A stretch of DNA of 42,071 bases, from contig NW_003148781.1 of assembly GCF_000003605.2 (NCBI RefSeq), positions 1,642 to 43,712 on the forward strand, in the 5' to 3' direction. Origin of the DNA: Saccoglossus kowalevskii. Taxonomy: Eukaryota > Hemichordata > Enteropneusta > Harrimaniidae. This document shows, piece after piece, positions 22,937 through 31,252 of the stretch (position 1 is the stretch's first letter; each line of letters begins with the position of its first letter). The notes under the pieces are model-generated. The model saw nothing but the letters and a program-made list of their open reading frames with translations. It was not told where the DNA came from and did no database searches. A program made the position numbers and the translations under genes.

Positions 22937-25308
22937 CTTATTTGAGACCCGTATTATTGACATTATACACCAACGATCTTTAAAATATTAACGACTTTTA
23001 AATTTAAAGTGCGTAGCGTTTCCTTGTTTGATTTATAGTTCCCTTAAACGACAAGATTGTTTACTCTAATTCAAGTAGTTAATAATGTCAGAGTGCAAAT
23101 CAGAATTGCGTACAGTTCTCCTGTAATATATTTAGGCGTCACTGAGTCAGGTGAACTTTTATCTACGATAATTACTCAGGTAATGATAACCACTCGAGTC
23201 GGATTCCACAATTACCTGCCATATTTTGTAAGTTATGGCGGGCTATTTAATCAGTATACGACTTTGTGGCATATAATCATATTAGGATAAAATAATGTTG
23301 TTTAGGTTTCACCTTTACAGGGTGTTCCAAGTCCGAGTCTGTAATGGCTTCGTATGACCGTGCCAACATATTTGGTTAACTATATGACGACCACAAAGTG
23401 TCACGTAGACAGTGGTACATTAGCACAAAATGAGTTACTGGACTGAACAGGTGCCAGGTCAGTTGATTGGGCATATTGTCAGACTAAACGACTCAGGAAA
23501 CACAACTACATGTATATATGTGCAGGGTCGTGAATTGGCGTATAACCAGTCGAATACAGCAGGTGTGTTTGTTATCGACGTAAATTCCAAAGTACTTTGG
23601 CGAGTCATGACATCGAGACCGCGCTAACACCCATGGAAAGACTCCATCATAATGAAGTCGGAGAAAAGACTTTGCTCACTACTGGTAGAAGTATACACTA
23701 ACAAGCAATAACTAGTAATACTTTGCTCACTACTAGTAGAAGTATACACTAACAAGCAATAACTAGTAATACTACTACCAATGTGTCGACAATAAACGAC
23801 AGTTTACCACAAATACCCGTAACATTTTGGTCTCAAAGAACGTTTAATGGTTGAGGTTTAAAATTTAATTCAAAAGTGCATTTCAGTCAATTGATTTACT
23901 GATGTTTGTATTACTGTATTGACACGTATTTTAATGATTTACTGATGTTTGTATTACTGTATTGACACGTATTTTAATGATTTTCATTGAAAAGCGGTCC
24001 CAGATTTGATTGTGACCTCCTTCCCCGCTCATAAAAACATTGATCGCTCCCTTGAACACGACTAAAGTCTGGTCCGTCAGGTGAAGGTTACGAAGTACAT
24101 TTCTGTTGTAATTTATATCACACATATTTGTATACATGGGCGGTATTTTAAGCATGAACCTTGGCTTGGGGCAACAGGTGGTTCGCAGGGATCTGGTGGA
24201 TATATTTCAGTATATATGTAGAATAAGCCATTAATATATAACATACAAATTTTTACCAGCTATTCACTAAAGATGGTAGTCGCCATTGTGTTGAATTGTA
24301 TGTTTTTACAACCCGGAAACTAATTAGAGTTTTGTATACCTGCACAGTGTCTAGCAATAAACATGTGGTCAATTTCAGCATACAATAGATGTTGACAATA
24401 CAGTTTACAAGTTGCTTATAAATACAGAATGTTAGTGTAAACTGTGAGATCAGACGGAGACTGGACGTACGAGTGACGTTAATTGTACTCTGCATGGTTT
24501 TTTATACGGATGACTAGTTCAACATACAATACACGTCGGTGCTAAGGTCCATTTCATCATCCATGTTATTGTAATCAATACCATGGCAACGACTAGTGAA
24601 TTTGAACGTGACCACTCGGTAGAGCTATGTGGTATTTTTAGGGACTTAGTTAAATTTATAAATTCTGGTAAAAGCTAAAGTTGAAAAAGTTGCAATCATT
24701 TGTGATACATGTATTGAATTCATTCGTACTACCCTCGATGGAAACAATTGTCTTCAATTTCCCCCCTGGGGAGTATCATGTATTGCAAATAGCCAGTAGA
24801 CCATGACGACATATAAACTGAACTTATTTTCTAGAGTCGACATGTGATACGGCTGTACGCGACAAAAACACGCTACTACTTGCATTTTCAATTTGCAAGA
24901 ATAAATAGTTCGTAATATGAAGTTAGCAAGAAACAGAAAGAATTGTAACCATGGAAATAATTTTGTACAAAAAAGGCATGTGTTGTGAAATTCGTCTACA
25001 TAGCTGCATCAAAGGACGGCAGTGAATGCGTGTTGCTATGTGACAAATCCACATAATATCGTCTTACATTTAAACCCCCGAGATAAACTCAACAAACCAC
25101 CCAAAACCGCCTCGTGGTTTATACTTCAATAGAAACACTTCGAAGACAGATTTGGTCAACAATTCACATTTAACTCATTGCATTTATGGATATATGATTT
25201 CCGTTCTTTGAATAAAATCATGGACATTGACAAAATAACACCATGTTGTAATGTGAATGTAATTAACATGAAGTGAGTAGCATACCTGTTCTTCTTCTGT
25301 CGTGCCAT
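16324..25308 (-). CDS. SAXO1/2-like stabilizer of axonemal microtubules, gene A (spliced, 5 exons)
   Basis: Spliced model: 25308-25286, 20082-19927, 19503-19295, 18648-17787 and 17077-16324, totalling 2004 nt and 667 residues, with all junctions GT/AG and phases matching (2, 2, 1, 2). After a very basic start (MARQKKNR, RRPRRRRFH), EYNTMYKSYPLSKNESFKP matches the layout of the FAM154/SAXO N-terminal region (YxxYP...ESFKP). Mn-type modules follow through to the tail, for example NGTTTHRDDFKTYKI, YKADYRKW, ATTNKSDYQKW and TTSKRDFPPRR. Known SAXO proteins bind and stabilize centriolar and axonemal microtubules through such modules. The Cys-rich N-terminus typical of vertebrate SAXO1 is absent. 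Residues about 223-400 and 434-625 are copies of the same block. At 667 residues it is longer than the roughly 400-475 of vertebrate SAXO1/2. An X-box lies 197 bp upstream of the ATG. Confidence 0.88.
17078..17786. other. Gene A intron 4
   Basis: A 709-bp AT-rich intron with donor AAGAA|GTAAAC and acceptor TTTTCAG. Because exon 4 ends in phase 2, the donor supplies an immediate in-frame TAA (17785-17783) if the intron is retained. Confidence 0.7.
17787..18648 (-). CDS. SAXO-like gene A, exon 4
   Basis: Acceptor TATCTTTCAG|CTGAC at 18648 completes Ala (G|CT), giving TYKADYRKWEVGRREV. The exon is 862 nt and the donor is AAGAA|GTAAAC at 17787. It holds modules NTTTFRRDFQAKK, NTSHRLDYVVH, AMTTSKHDYTEKK, ATTNKSDYQKWHV, LTTSKRDFPPRR, QTNYKEDFRNW, ETNYQTNYKKK and ETSYNEEYSQKK. 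Reading straight through the donor ends the protein at SDRSKKK, so a shorter isoform without exon 5 is possible in principle. Confidence 0.9.
18703..18965. mobile_element. 263-bp MITE flanked by TTAA
   Basis: Lies in gene A intron 3. The ends AGGGCGGAGGCCGTCG (18703-18718) and, inverted, AGGGCGGTGGCCGTCG (18965-18950) match at 15 of 16 positions. Both are bounded by TTAA (18699-18702 and 18966-18969). TTAA target duplications are characteristic of piggyBac- and Kolobok-type transposons. No coding capacity, so a non-autonomous element. A similar single end occurs near 2718. Confidence 0.75.
19295..19503 (-). CDS. SAXO-like gene A, exon 3
   Basis: Acceptor TTAACACCCAG|GGACGAT at 19503, donor ACAAAG|GTGAGT at 19295; 209 nt, entering in phase 2 and leaving in phase 1. 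It encodes RDDFKTYKIDKPTPIYRND, MDLRTSYDSEYSVKQI and SPAKFSGDPTYK. TSYDSEYSVK and TYKADYRKW are recognisable modules. The frame joins both neighbours without a stop. Confidence 0.88.
19644..19657. promoter_or_regulatory. Intronic RFX X-box-like site in gene A
   Basis: GTTGTCTTGGCAAC matches RYYNYYWWRRNRAC at all positions. It lies in the intron between exons 2 and 3 of gene A, so if functional it would be an intronic enhancer or an alternative promoter. Confidence 0.4.
19927..20082 (-). CDS. SAXO-like gene A, exon 2
   Basis: Acceptor TTTAATCGCAG|TGCTGAC at 20082, donor ACTCACAG|GTAACA at 19927; 156 nt, phase 2-2. It encodes SADSRRPRRRRFHAITEYN, then TMYKSYPLSKNESFKPTGCL and a GGIMNGTTTH module start. 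The ESFKP context and the following TT.xxDF module are what most clearly place the gene in the SAXO/FAM154 family. Confidence 0.85.
22716..22945. repeat. Compound microsatellite (TTTA)n-(TTCA)n-(TTTA)n
   Basis: About 97 bp of TTTA repeats, then about 55 bp of TTCA repeats (from the CGTTCATTCATT at 22815 to about 22869), then about 75 bp of TTTA again. The near-symmetric layout suggests a T-to-C change that spread from the middle of an older TTTA array. Confidence 0.97.
23669..23770. repeat. 51-bp tandem duplication
   Basis: 23669-23719 and 23720-23770 are copies beginning ACTTTGCTCACTACT and ending ACTAGTAAT. They differ at one position (CTGGTAG versus CTAGTAG), so the duplication is recent. 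Confidence 0.95.
23893..23978. repeat. 43-bp tandem duplication
   Basis: 23893-23935 and 23936-23978 are identical copies beginning GATTTACTGATGTTTG and ending CGTATTTTAAT. Confidence 0.95.
25286..25308 (-). CDS. SAXO-like gene A, predicted exon 1
   Basis: ATG at 25308 in a fair start context (GAAACATGG) opens MARQKKN and ends at the donor AACAG|GTATGC in phase 2. This matches the single base needed by exon 2, giving NRSADSRR... or NSADSRR... depending on the junction codon (AG|T, Ser). The 23-nt coding exon is too short to be significant alone. The correct phase, good donor and nearby X-box support it. Confidence 0.6.
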
Positions 25309-25504
25309 GTTTCAATGATTTACAGAGGCGAAGCAAACAGGTGTGTGGTTGTTCAGACTTTAACGTGCATACTGTGTCATGTCGATACCCAAAGGTAATA
25401 ACTTAGTCAGACTTAAGTATGATCCGGGGTATACTGCTATTAGGGGTCAAAGGTTTCGATATTGATCCAGTCGTGGACATATTGAGTCGTAAAACACACC
25501 CACT

Positions 25505-25518
25505 GTCGCTAAGACAAC
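25505..25518. promoter_or_regulatory. RFX X-box upstream of SAXO-like gene A
   Basis: GTCGCTAAGACAAC fits RYYNYYWWRRNRAC at all 14 positions and lies 197 bp upstream of the gene A ATG, within the usual distance for ciliary-gene X-boxes. Together with the site at 9802 it suggests the two SAXO-like genes are co-regulated. Confidence 0.55.
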
Positions 25519-26678
25519 AAACCAACCCATTCATAGGTGGCAGCGTTGTCGTATGTTTCGCATATGCATATACTCGTATAATTTAAATTGGACAAAACAA
25601 AGTGGAATATATATATATGATTCAATTCATGTGATAAAAATAATCTATATTTGAACCATGATATATTTGGAATCTTAGTGGCAAATACAATACTAGTAAC
25701 ATTACAAAGCAGTAAAAAAGTAAATAAAATGAATTTTGAATATAAAATAGAATTACTATATTGTAACTAACCACAGTTTTTATTCCACTCCATCATGATT
25801 TTCAGACTATAACGTTGGGTGAGGCAGATCATATTTCGGGATTGCATATTTCAAATGAACTTGAATGCTGCTAATTATGTGAGTGTTTGGTTATTTCGCT
25901 GGTTACGGACTGTTTTCTCGCTATCCACGCATTTTCACAAGCCCAAATACCTCTCAATAGACTCTATATAGTGAGTTCTAACAACATTACGAAGCCTGAA
26001 TGCCTCTTTAAGGTGGATGTGCTTCGATTTATTTTGAACATTAAAGTCGCGTATCATTTGACACCAGTTGGCGGTACAATGATATCCAGTATTATGCAGA
26101 TTGCTCATAATTTGATAAGAAAAGAATATATATAGTTTCTAATTGTTATCATGGAGAACTTTAAGTTTCTCGATCATTTTCTTGTTATCTGGTAGTCACA
26201 TTGTCTGTTTGACCCGTATACATTATTTGATTACTTTATTCCTAGTGCCTGATTAGGGGATTTAATATTCATAGATACGATCGTTTTATTAAATGGAAGT
26301 TGATGAAAGATTAAATACATGCGATAAGTTGAGTCAATTTGAAAATCATAAATCTAGGTTAGCTTTATTATCAGCTTTATTAAAAAGATTCAATGAATGC
26401 AACCTAAATGAATAACCGTGACGTCACGGTTTTTAAAACGTTTTCCGACAACGAACACTATTTATTAACCATTTGATTTCTGACATGTAGGTTCGGGATT
26501 GTAGAACATACTTGGGTAAATGTTTGTATCTAATGTAAGGACTGCTCTATTGTGTAAATTATGCATTGCGTCATGACATACGTCATACGTTGCGTCTCCA
26601 AACACGTGGTCGTAATGGGTACCGTCATATACGTTTACTATTCCAGGATGGGACTTGAATTGGGAAGTTAATTATGGG
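25519..26678. other. Intergenic stretch upstream of gene A
   Basis: AT-rich sequence. A plus-strand frame at 25887-26135 has no splice or codon support. No other structure is seen up to the MITE at 26679. Confidence 0.45.
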
Positions 26679-26846
26679 CAGTGGCGGCGGCACCGTTGGG
26701 GCAGTATATACGGGTCGTATGGGCGTCGCCCCCACGATAAAATAAGGTGAAACACTCATCTATATTTGTCACTAAAATTCACCGCAAATGTCGGTAGAAA
26801 TGCAAAATCTTCGCCCCACAGTCAAAAAAAGCTGCCGGCGCCTCTG
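26679..26846. mobile_element. 168-bp GC-rich MITE candidate
   Basis: The left end CAGTGGCGGCGGCACC and inverted right end CAGAGGCGCCGGCAGC match at 13 of 16 positions. Both are flanked immediately by ATGGG (26674-26678 and 26847-26851). The CAG...CTG ends resemble hAT-type elements, but hAT duplications are 8 bp and only 5 bp match here, so the superfamily is open. It is sharply GC-richer than its surroundings and has no coding capacity. Confidence 0.5.
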
Positions 26847-27649
26847 ATGGGCGTGCCCGAGGTCTGTCAGTTGGGACCACAGCTGCCGAAATAATTTAAA
26901 GTCTGTGTTCAGCTGATTATAGCACGTAGATAAGCCAGTAAAATTGGAGGCCTCATATAATACAAAGAACTCACATTAAACAATGAGGGAATTGTACCCG
27001 AAATGATATGACTAATTTACATTAAAATGTCTGAAACATCCAATTTATGGTAGTGAATATTACTCTTTTTGTTACATTTTGACAATTATGGTTCCTAATG
27101 CTTCACTGTATTCTACCACTGGATATTTCTATACAGGAGGGTGCATAACAACTGTTTTTGTGAGAAACCCTGAGGGCGCTGCAACAACGTTGTGACTAGC
27201 GATAAAGCTCTTTTATTTACAACTTTGGAGCTGACTAAAATTGAGTCACAAAAACATCTTTCTCTCAAACTCAATGTTTAGAAACCGAAAGTACAGTATC
27301 CATCTATTTCAATACAGCCAACATGCTAATATGCAAACCCCAAACAGTTATATCACCATTTCTCACACTATGGTTCTTTATCAACATTTTATCGCTTTTT
27401 AAAGATTATATTGATAATTGCTTATATTGTACATCCTTTTTCAGACATTTGGGCTTCAACAAGGATCCCATTAGAAATTCATATACGACTTTTCAAGGGA
27501 CAGAGTGGGGCAGAGAGGGTGCATTGTTTTGGTTAATGTTTATTTTTTCAGTTATATAAAATATATATGATATATGTATGGTACAATAAATCAAAAAAGA
27601 AAAAAATAGAAAAATACATACAGAGGGATTCCTTTAAATAATTGTTGAA

Positions 27650-27995
27650 TCTACTAGTCACAATTGGTTAAGTAGATTGTCTCTGTGTTTAGAAGCGTAG
27701 AATACAAATTTTGAAATTTGAAGTACAGATAAGTTGTCAAAATGCATTAAACGAAGAAATTTTTGGTAAGTCTGATTTGACAGATAAAATATAGGTAAAT
27801 ATTTTTTTTCTAAGATTTACATAACGTGGACATACCAGACAAAAATGGTATTCATCCTCAACCAACCCTAAATTACATAATTTACAGATTCTCATATTCC
27901 TCCGTATATGTTTAGTTTACGATCAGATTCAATCCGAAGGTTGTGGGATGATGTTTTAAGCCTACATAGCGCAGAACGTAACTTGTTATATAAAA
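27650..27995 (-). pseudogene. LINE C-terminal remnant (CCHC-like tail after RT)
   Basis: On the minus strand around 27890-27800 the translation reads RNMRICKLCNLGLVEDEYHF followed by CLVCPRYVNLRKK. This is the conserved Cys/His-bearing tail found C-terminal to the RT of CR1-like and related LINE ORF2 proteins. Upstream, in another frame, SSHNLRIESDRKLNIYG precedes it, and downstream in a further frame is LMHFDNLSVLQISKFVFYA. At least two frameshifts separate these parts, so it is an inactive fragment. It is not contiguous with the RT remnant at 1495-2655 but could come from a related family. Confidence 0.7.
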
Positions 27996-28850
27996 TCAAA
28001 TAAATCGTTACAGTTACGTGAAAGTTTAAACAAAAGCAAGGGTAAATTAAAGGTCAATAATACTCAGTTCTAGTCTCTTGTTGCTGCCCAGGAGCCTGAC
28101 GAGCCGCTTGTTCCATGGCATAACAAAATCAATACAAAAAACATGAATGGCAGCTACTGTAGACGCAGGTCAAACTGGAAATCAAGTTTATGGCCAACAT
28201 GTTTCTGTAATAAAATAGCCACACTAAAAAAAAATGTTGGTTGATGATGTGTTTGGCATAGGTAAGTACTATGTCAATGTCAATAGCTACTGCTTTTGTT
28301 CTTGGCTCATTTTCAGACAATTACTAATCAACATGATAACAATTTACTCCAAAGATAAATTGTTGGTATTTGTTGTGCTATTATTATATGTTTTGATTCT
28401 AATTGTTTGACTCAAAACAATCCACACATACAAAAATAGCTCAGTACTCAGTATATTGTGTACTCCTGTCAAATTCCAATATTTATAACAAATTGTACAC
28501 GTATAACTAAACACAAGGTTTGGAATTCAATGTTCAGGCACACAAAAGGTGTCGGGTGATAAATATATACTCACTTCGTTTGGAGTTAACTTGAATGCTA
28601 TGTTTGAAAAAAAGGCAAGTATGCTTTCTTGATCACAAACGTTGATGAGGAAGTCCAACCATTACCACTATTGTTATATAGCGCCCTCACTAGGCCAATT
28701 TACAGAGAGTGCTATCACAAATACTGTAGAATACTTTATTTTCGCTGAAGGGATGATTCCGTGAAAATAAAATCCAGCAAATATACTTTTTTTTCTATAT
28801 TTCACATTAAACTCATCAAAACTCAGTGAAAATAAATTCCATACAAAACG
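27996..28850. other. Intergenic stretch left of the assembly gap
   Basis: No supported gene. GCGCCCTC occurs at 28681-28688. Two similar GTGAAAATAAA-TCCA segments (about 28759 and 28828) lie just left of the gap, suggesting a small repeat or transposon end that may explain the assembly break. Confidence 0.4.
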
Positions 28851-28900
28851 NNNNNNNNNNNNNNNNNNNNNNNNNNNNNNNNNNNNNNNNNNNNNNNNNN
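28851..28900. other. Assembly gap (50 N)
   Basis: Exactly 50 N bases, so the true length is probably unknown. A minus-strand frame that appears to cross it (28674-29141) is not reliable through the gap. Confidence 1.
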
Positions 28901-29082
28901 TGTTCCATTCACCAAAGAAAGGCAATTTCTTAATTATGTACTTGACCCTGGCACGGTGAATAATATCGTCCAATTCGCAAGGTTTCAAAGCTGACCATCT
29001 GAGCCCGCCTTTATTAATTCTGAGGCTACGGCTGAATAAATGGACCTTGGCTGGTGAAGGTGAGTGAATGTAAAGACTACAT
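28901..29082 (-). other. GC-richer open segment, possible exon or transposon piece
   Basis: To the right of the gap the minus strand is open with a balanced composition (KVHLFSRSLRINKGGLRWSA, then LKPCELDDIIHRARVKYIIK) after an acceptor-like CACCTTCACCAG. I do not recognise it. The plus strand of the same edge reads GTGAAG|GTGAGT, a donor-like site, but plus-strand frames are blocked. It may be coding, or part of a repeat broken by the gap. Confidence 0.2.
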
Positions 29083-29977
29083 GTACTTGTGTAGAAGAGT
29101 GTATGAACTGCAAACACTGAAGACATGTAATATTTTATCAATTTATTTATTTACAAAACACTTCCAAAATATATACTGGTATATAATATAAATAAAAAAA
29201 ATTGAAAAAAAAAAAATTTGTTATTTTCCTATTTACAACTTTACACAACATAGGTCTTTGTATAAAAGTTAAATAGACACTGGTGATTTCAACCTTAAAG
29301 GGGTAATAGCTGTGAACATTTTGAACATTTTTTTTGGTTAAATAAATATGAACAAATTTTACCAAAATGTTGTTTTAGATGCAATTGCATGGACAAAGTA
29401 ACCTTACAAAAAGCTGATGAAATGTAATGTAAAAACTGAAGGTAAAAAGTGGTCGCTATTCTAATTGAGATTGGTCATGTGATGAAAACCACAGAAAATT
29501 ATGAATCATGACACACACTATTATGGAAATTGGAACATAAAATCACCATTGAGAGAGACTAAGCCTCTCAAGCTGGCAAAATATTTGACATTTTGCCCAG
29601 GGCCTCCAGTAAATGGTCATCCTGTACCATACACCAAGGTTTACTTGACAAAACTGGATTTAAATAGATGGCGCCCTCTAGAGACCTGGATGCAACCCCA
29701 CATTCGTCTATTTTCACTTGCAAATGATTTAATTCATTTACAACATTCGTATATAGTATATACGCTATGCTTTCAGTGTCCACATTTCAGCAATAGCCGT
29801 TACAAATTGATACTAAATGTCTTATTAAAAATAAAAATCAGAGAAAAAAGATTGATAGTTACAACTATTGTTGCTTTAAAGCTCACATACATTGATACCA
29901 CTGTGAACAAATGTACATAGCGCAACACATCATGTTTGCAACTGATATAAATATATTATATACATTAATGAAATTGC
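29083..29977. other. 3' flank of the CHPF-like gene
   Basis: Downstream of the CHPF-like stop on the minus strand. TTTATT-type hexamers (AATAAA on minus) occur near 29141-29150. A plus-strand frame at 29501-29920 (139 codons) has no splice, start or family support. GCGCCCTCTAG occurs at 29671-29681. Confidence 0.4.
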
Positions 29978-31252
29978 TTAAAAATATTTTATTTTAAAAT
30001 AATTTTGCATCAGTATTGCAAATGAATTTTCACAAAACTTAGTTTTCTGTGACAAACTTGGTAATAAACAATCATCATTCAAAGCAAGTCCATCGTCAGA
30101 AACACGGAATATTCTAACAGAATATGGAATTGAGAATTTTTCCATATAAGAGTTTCCGGTGAATGTCTTTAACTCAGCAGATATATGCAAGTCAGAACGA
30201 TACACACAGAGTGTATCCTTATTTTGGTAATTCCAAAAGCCAAAGGAATTATTAAAACTACTAGATTTATAATAACTGTTGCCATAGAAATATTGAAATG
30301 GTATAGGGATATATGCTTGTATATGCTGTATTGTGGCAAGTCGACAACGATCAAGAAAGTCTGAGTTGAAAATGGTATTTGTGTTTAAAATGGCGAGAAG
30401 GGAATTGAAGTTGAATTCAGAAAGAGCAATTTTCAGGGCTTCAGTTTGAGAGTATGTTTTGCCATGGACTTCGATATATCTTAGGTTGGTTGCAGGGTAT
30501 TTATGTTGGTATAAAGATATCAAATCCTTTGCACCAAGTAGATTACTTTGTTGAGGCTCATGAAATATGACTGCAAGCAACGAAATGTTACAACTCTGAT
30601 AGTTTTGCAAACAGGATTTCTCTAAATTCATCATAAATTGCTGAAAATTAGCATCATATTCCTGCAATGGTACAATAATATTCAAGCGTACATTTGGCAT
30701 TGTCTTTGCAGATAAAGCAATTAACTGATCTATTGGCTGTTTGACAGTGATGGTGTAGATACCATCGCCATGGATACTAACAATATATTCTAAACTATCA
30801 CCAATATTTTCTTTTCTATAGATAGTAACTGTCATCTTATTCCAATGTATGTCATCTGGAAGACTCTTAACAGCTTCCTCAATCACTGTCCTTGCTTCGT
30901 GATTCTTAGCGTCTATTTTGTACGATGACAATCTAATGTGGTCCCCAACAATTTTCCATAGTGTCACATACTTGTTTTTGCTAAGCCCATAAACTAAACG
31001 ATCCTTTGTTTCCTTGACAACACTTAGAAACGATTGCTGCAGTGTGTCCATATTGTTTACAACACTGATAAGACTTAGCAAATCTTTCTGTACTGTTTGT
31101 AGTGTTCTATTTCTATAATAGAGATGTAATCGATACATATCTTTTCTTTGTCTCACCGGATACATGGATAATAAATTATTTAAAAAGGATTGATCCATTA
31201 AATTCCCATTAACATCTTCCTGTTCATTAAGGTTATCAAATAATTTTTGAAA
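29978..31252 (-). CDS. CHPF: CHPF-like, exon 4 (terminal)
   Basis: Acceptor TTATTTTCAG|TTTCAA at 31252, phase 0, open for 425 codons to TAA at 29980-29978. It encodes the linker (MYPVRQRKDMYRLHLYY) and the whole C-terminal glycosyltransferase-like domain, including SLEYIVSIHG, VRLNIIVPLQEYDANF, FNSDFLDRCRLATIQ and a late Cys-bearing tail (SQKTKFCENSFA). The protein ends KIKYF. The DxD position reads NTN. Confidence 0.92.
   Translation of the reverse strand, partial: FQKLFDNLNEQEDVNGNLMDQSFLNNLLSMYPVRQRKDMYRLHLYYRNRTLQTVQKDLLSLISVVNNMDTLQQSFLSVVKETKDRLVYGLSKNKYVTLWKIVGDHIRLSSYKIDAKNHEARTVIEEAVKSLPDDIHWNKMTVTIYRKENIGDSLEYIVSIHGDGIYTITVKQPIDQLIALSAKTMPNVRLNIIVPLQEYDANFQQFMMNLEKSCLQNYQSCNISLLAVIFHEPQQSNLLGAKDLISLYQHKYPATNLRYIEVHGKTYSQTEALKIALSEFNFNSLLAILNTNTIFNSDFLDRCRLATIQHIQAYIPIPFQYFYGNSYYKSSSFNNSFGFWNYQNKDTLCVYRSDLHISAELKTFTGNSYMEKFSIPYSVRIFRVSDDGLALNDDCLLPSLSQKTKFCENSFAILMQNYFKIKYF

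Larger units (their letters stand above)
20083..25285. other. Gene A intron 1 (5.2 kb)
   Basis: Long AT-rich first intron. It contains a compound TTTA/TTCA microsatellite (22716-22945) and two short tandem duplications (23669-23770 and 23893-23978). X-box-like half motifs CCATGGCAAC lie at 20991-21000 and 24581-24590. Small open frames within it show no exon signals. Confidence 0.6.

Noticed and set aside
22535..22991. Two overlapping frames with Phe/Ile/Tyr/Leu strings
   Set aside because: Translation of the TTTA/TTCA microsatellite.
3520..25308. One single giant SAXO gene instead of two
   Set aside because: Gene A ends in a normal stop at 16324 without a good donor. Gene B has its own predicted start and X-box. 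About 6.5 kb and a minisatellite separate them. Transcript data could still join them.
29501..29920. 139-codon plus-strand frame
   Set aside because: No family resemblance, biased composition toward the end, and no promoter or splice signals. It overlaps the 3' flank of the CHPF-like gene.
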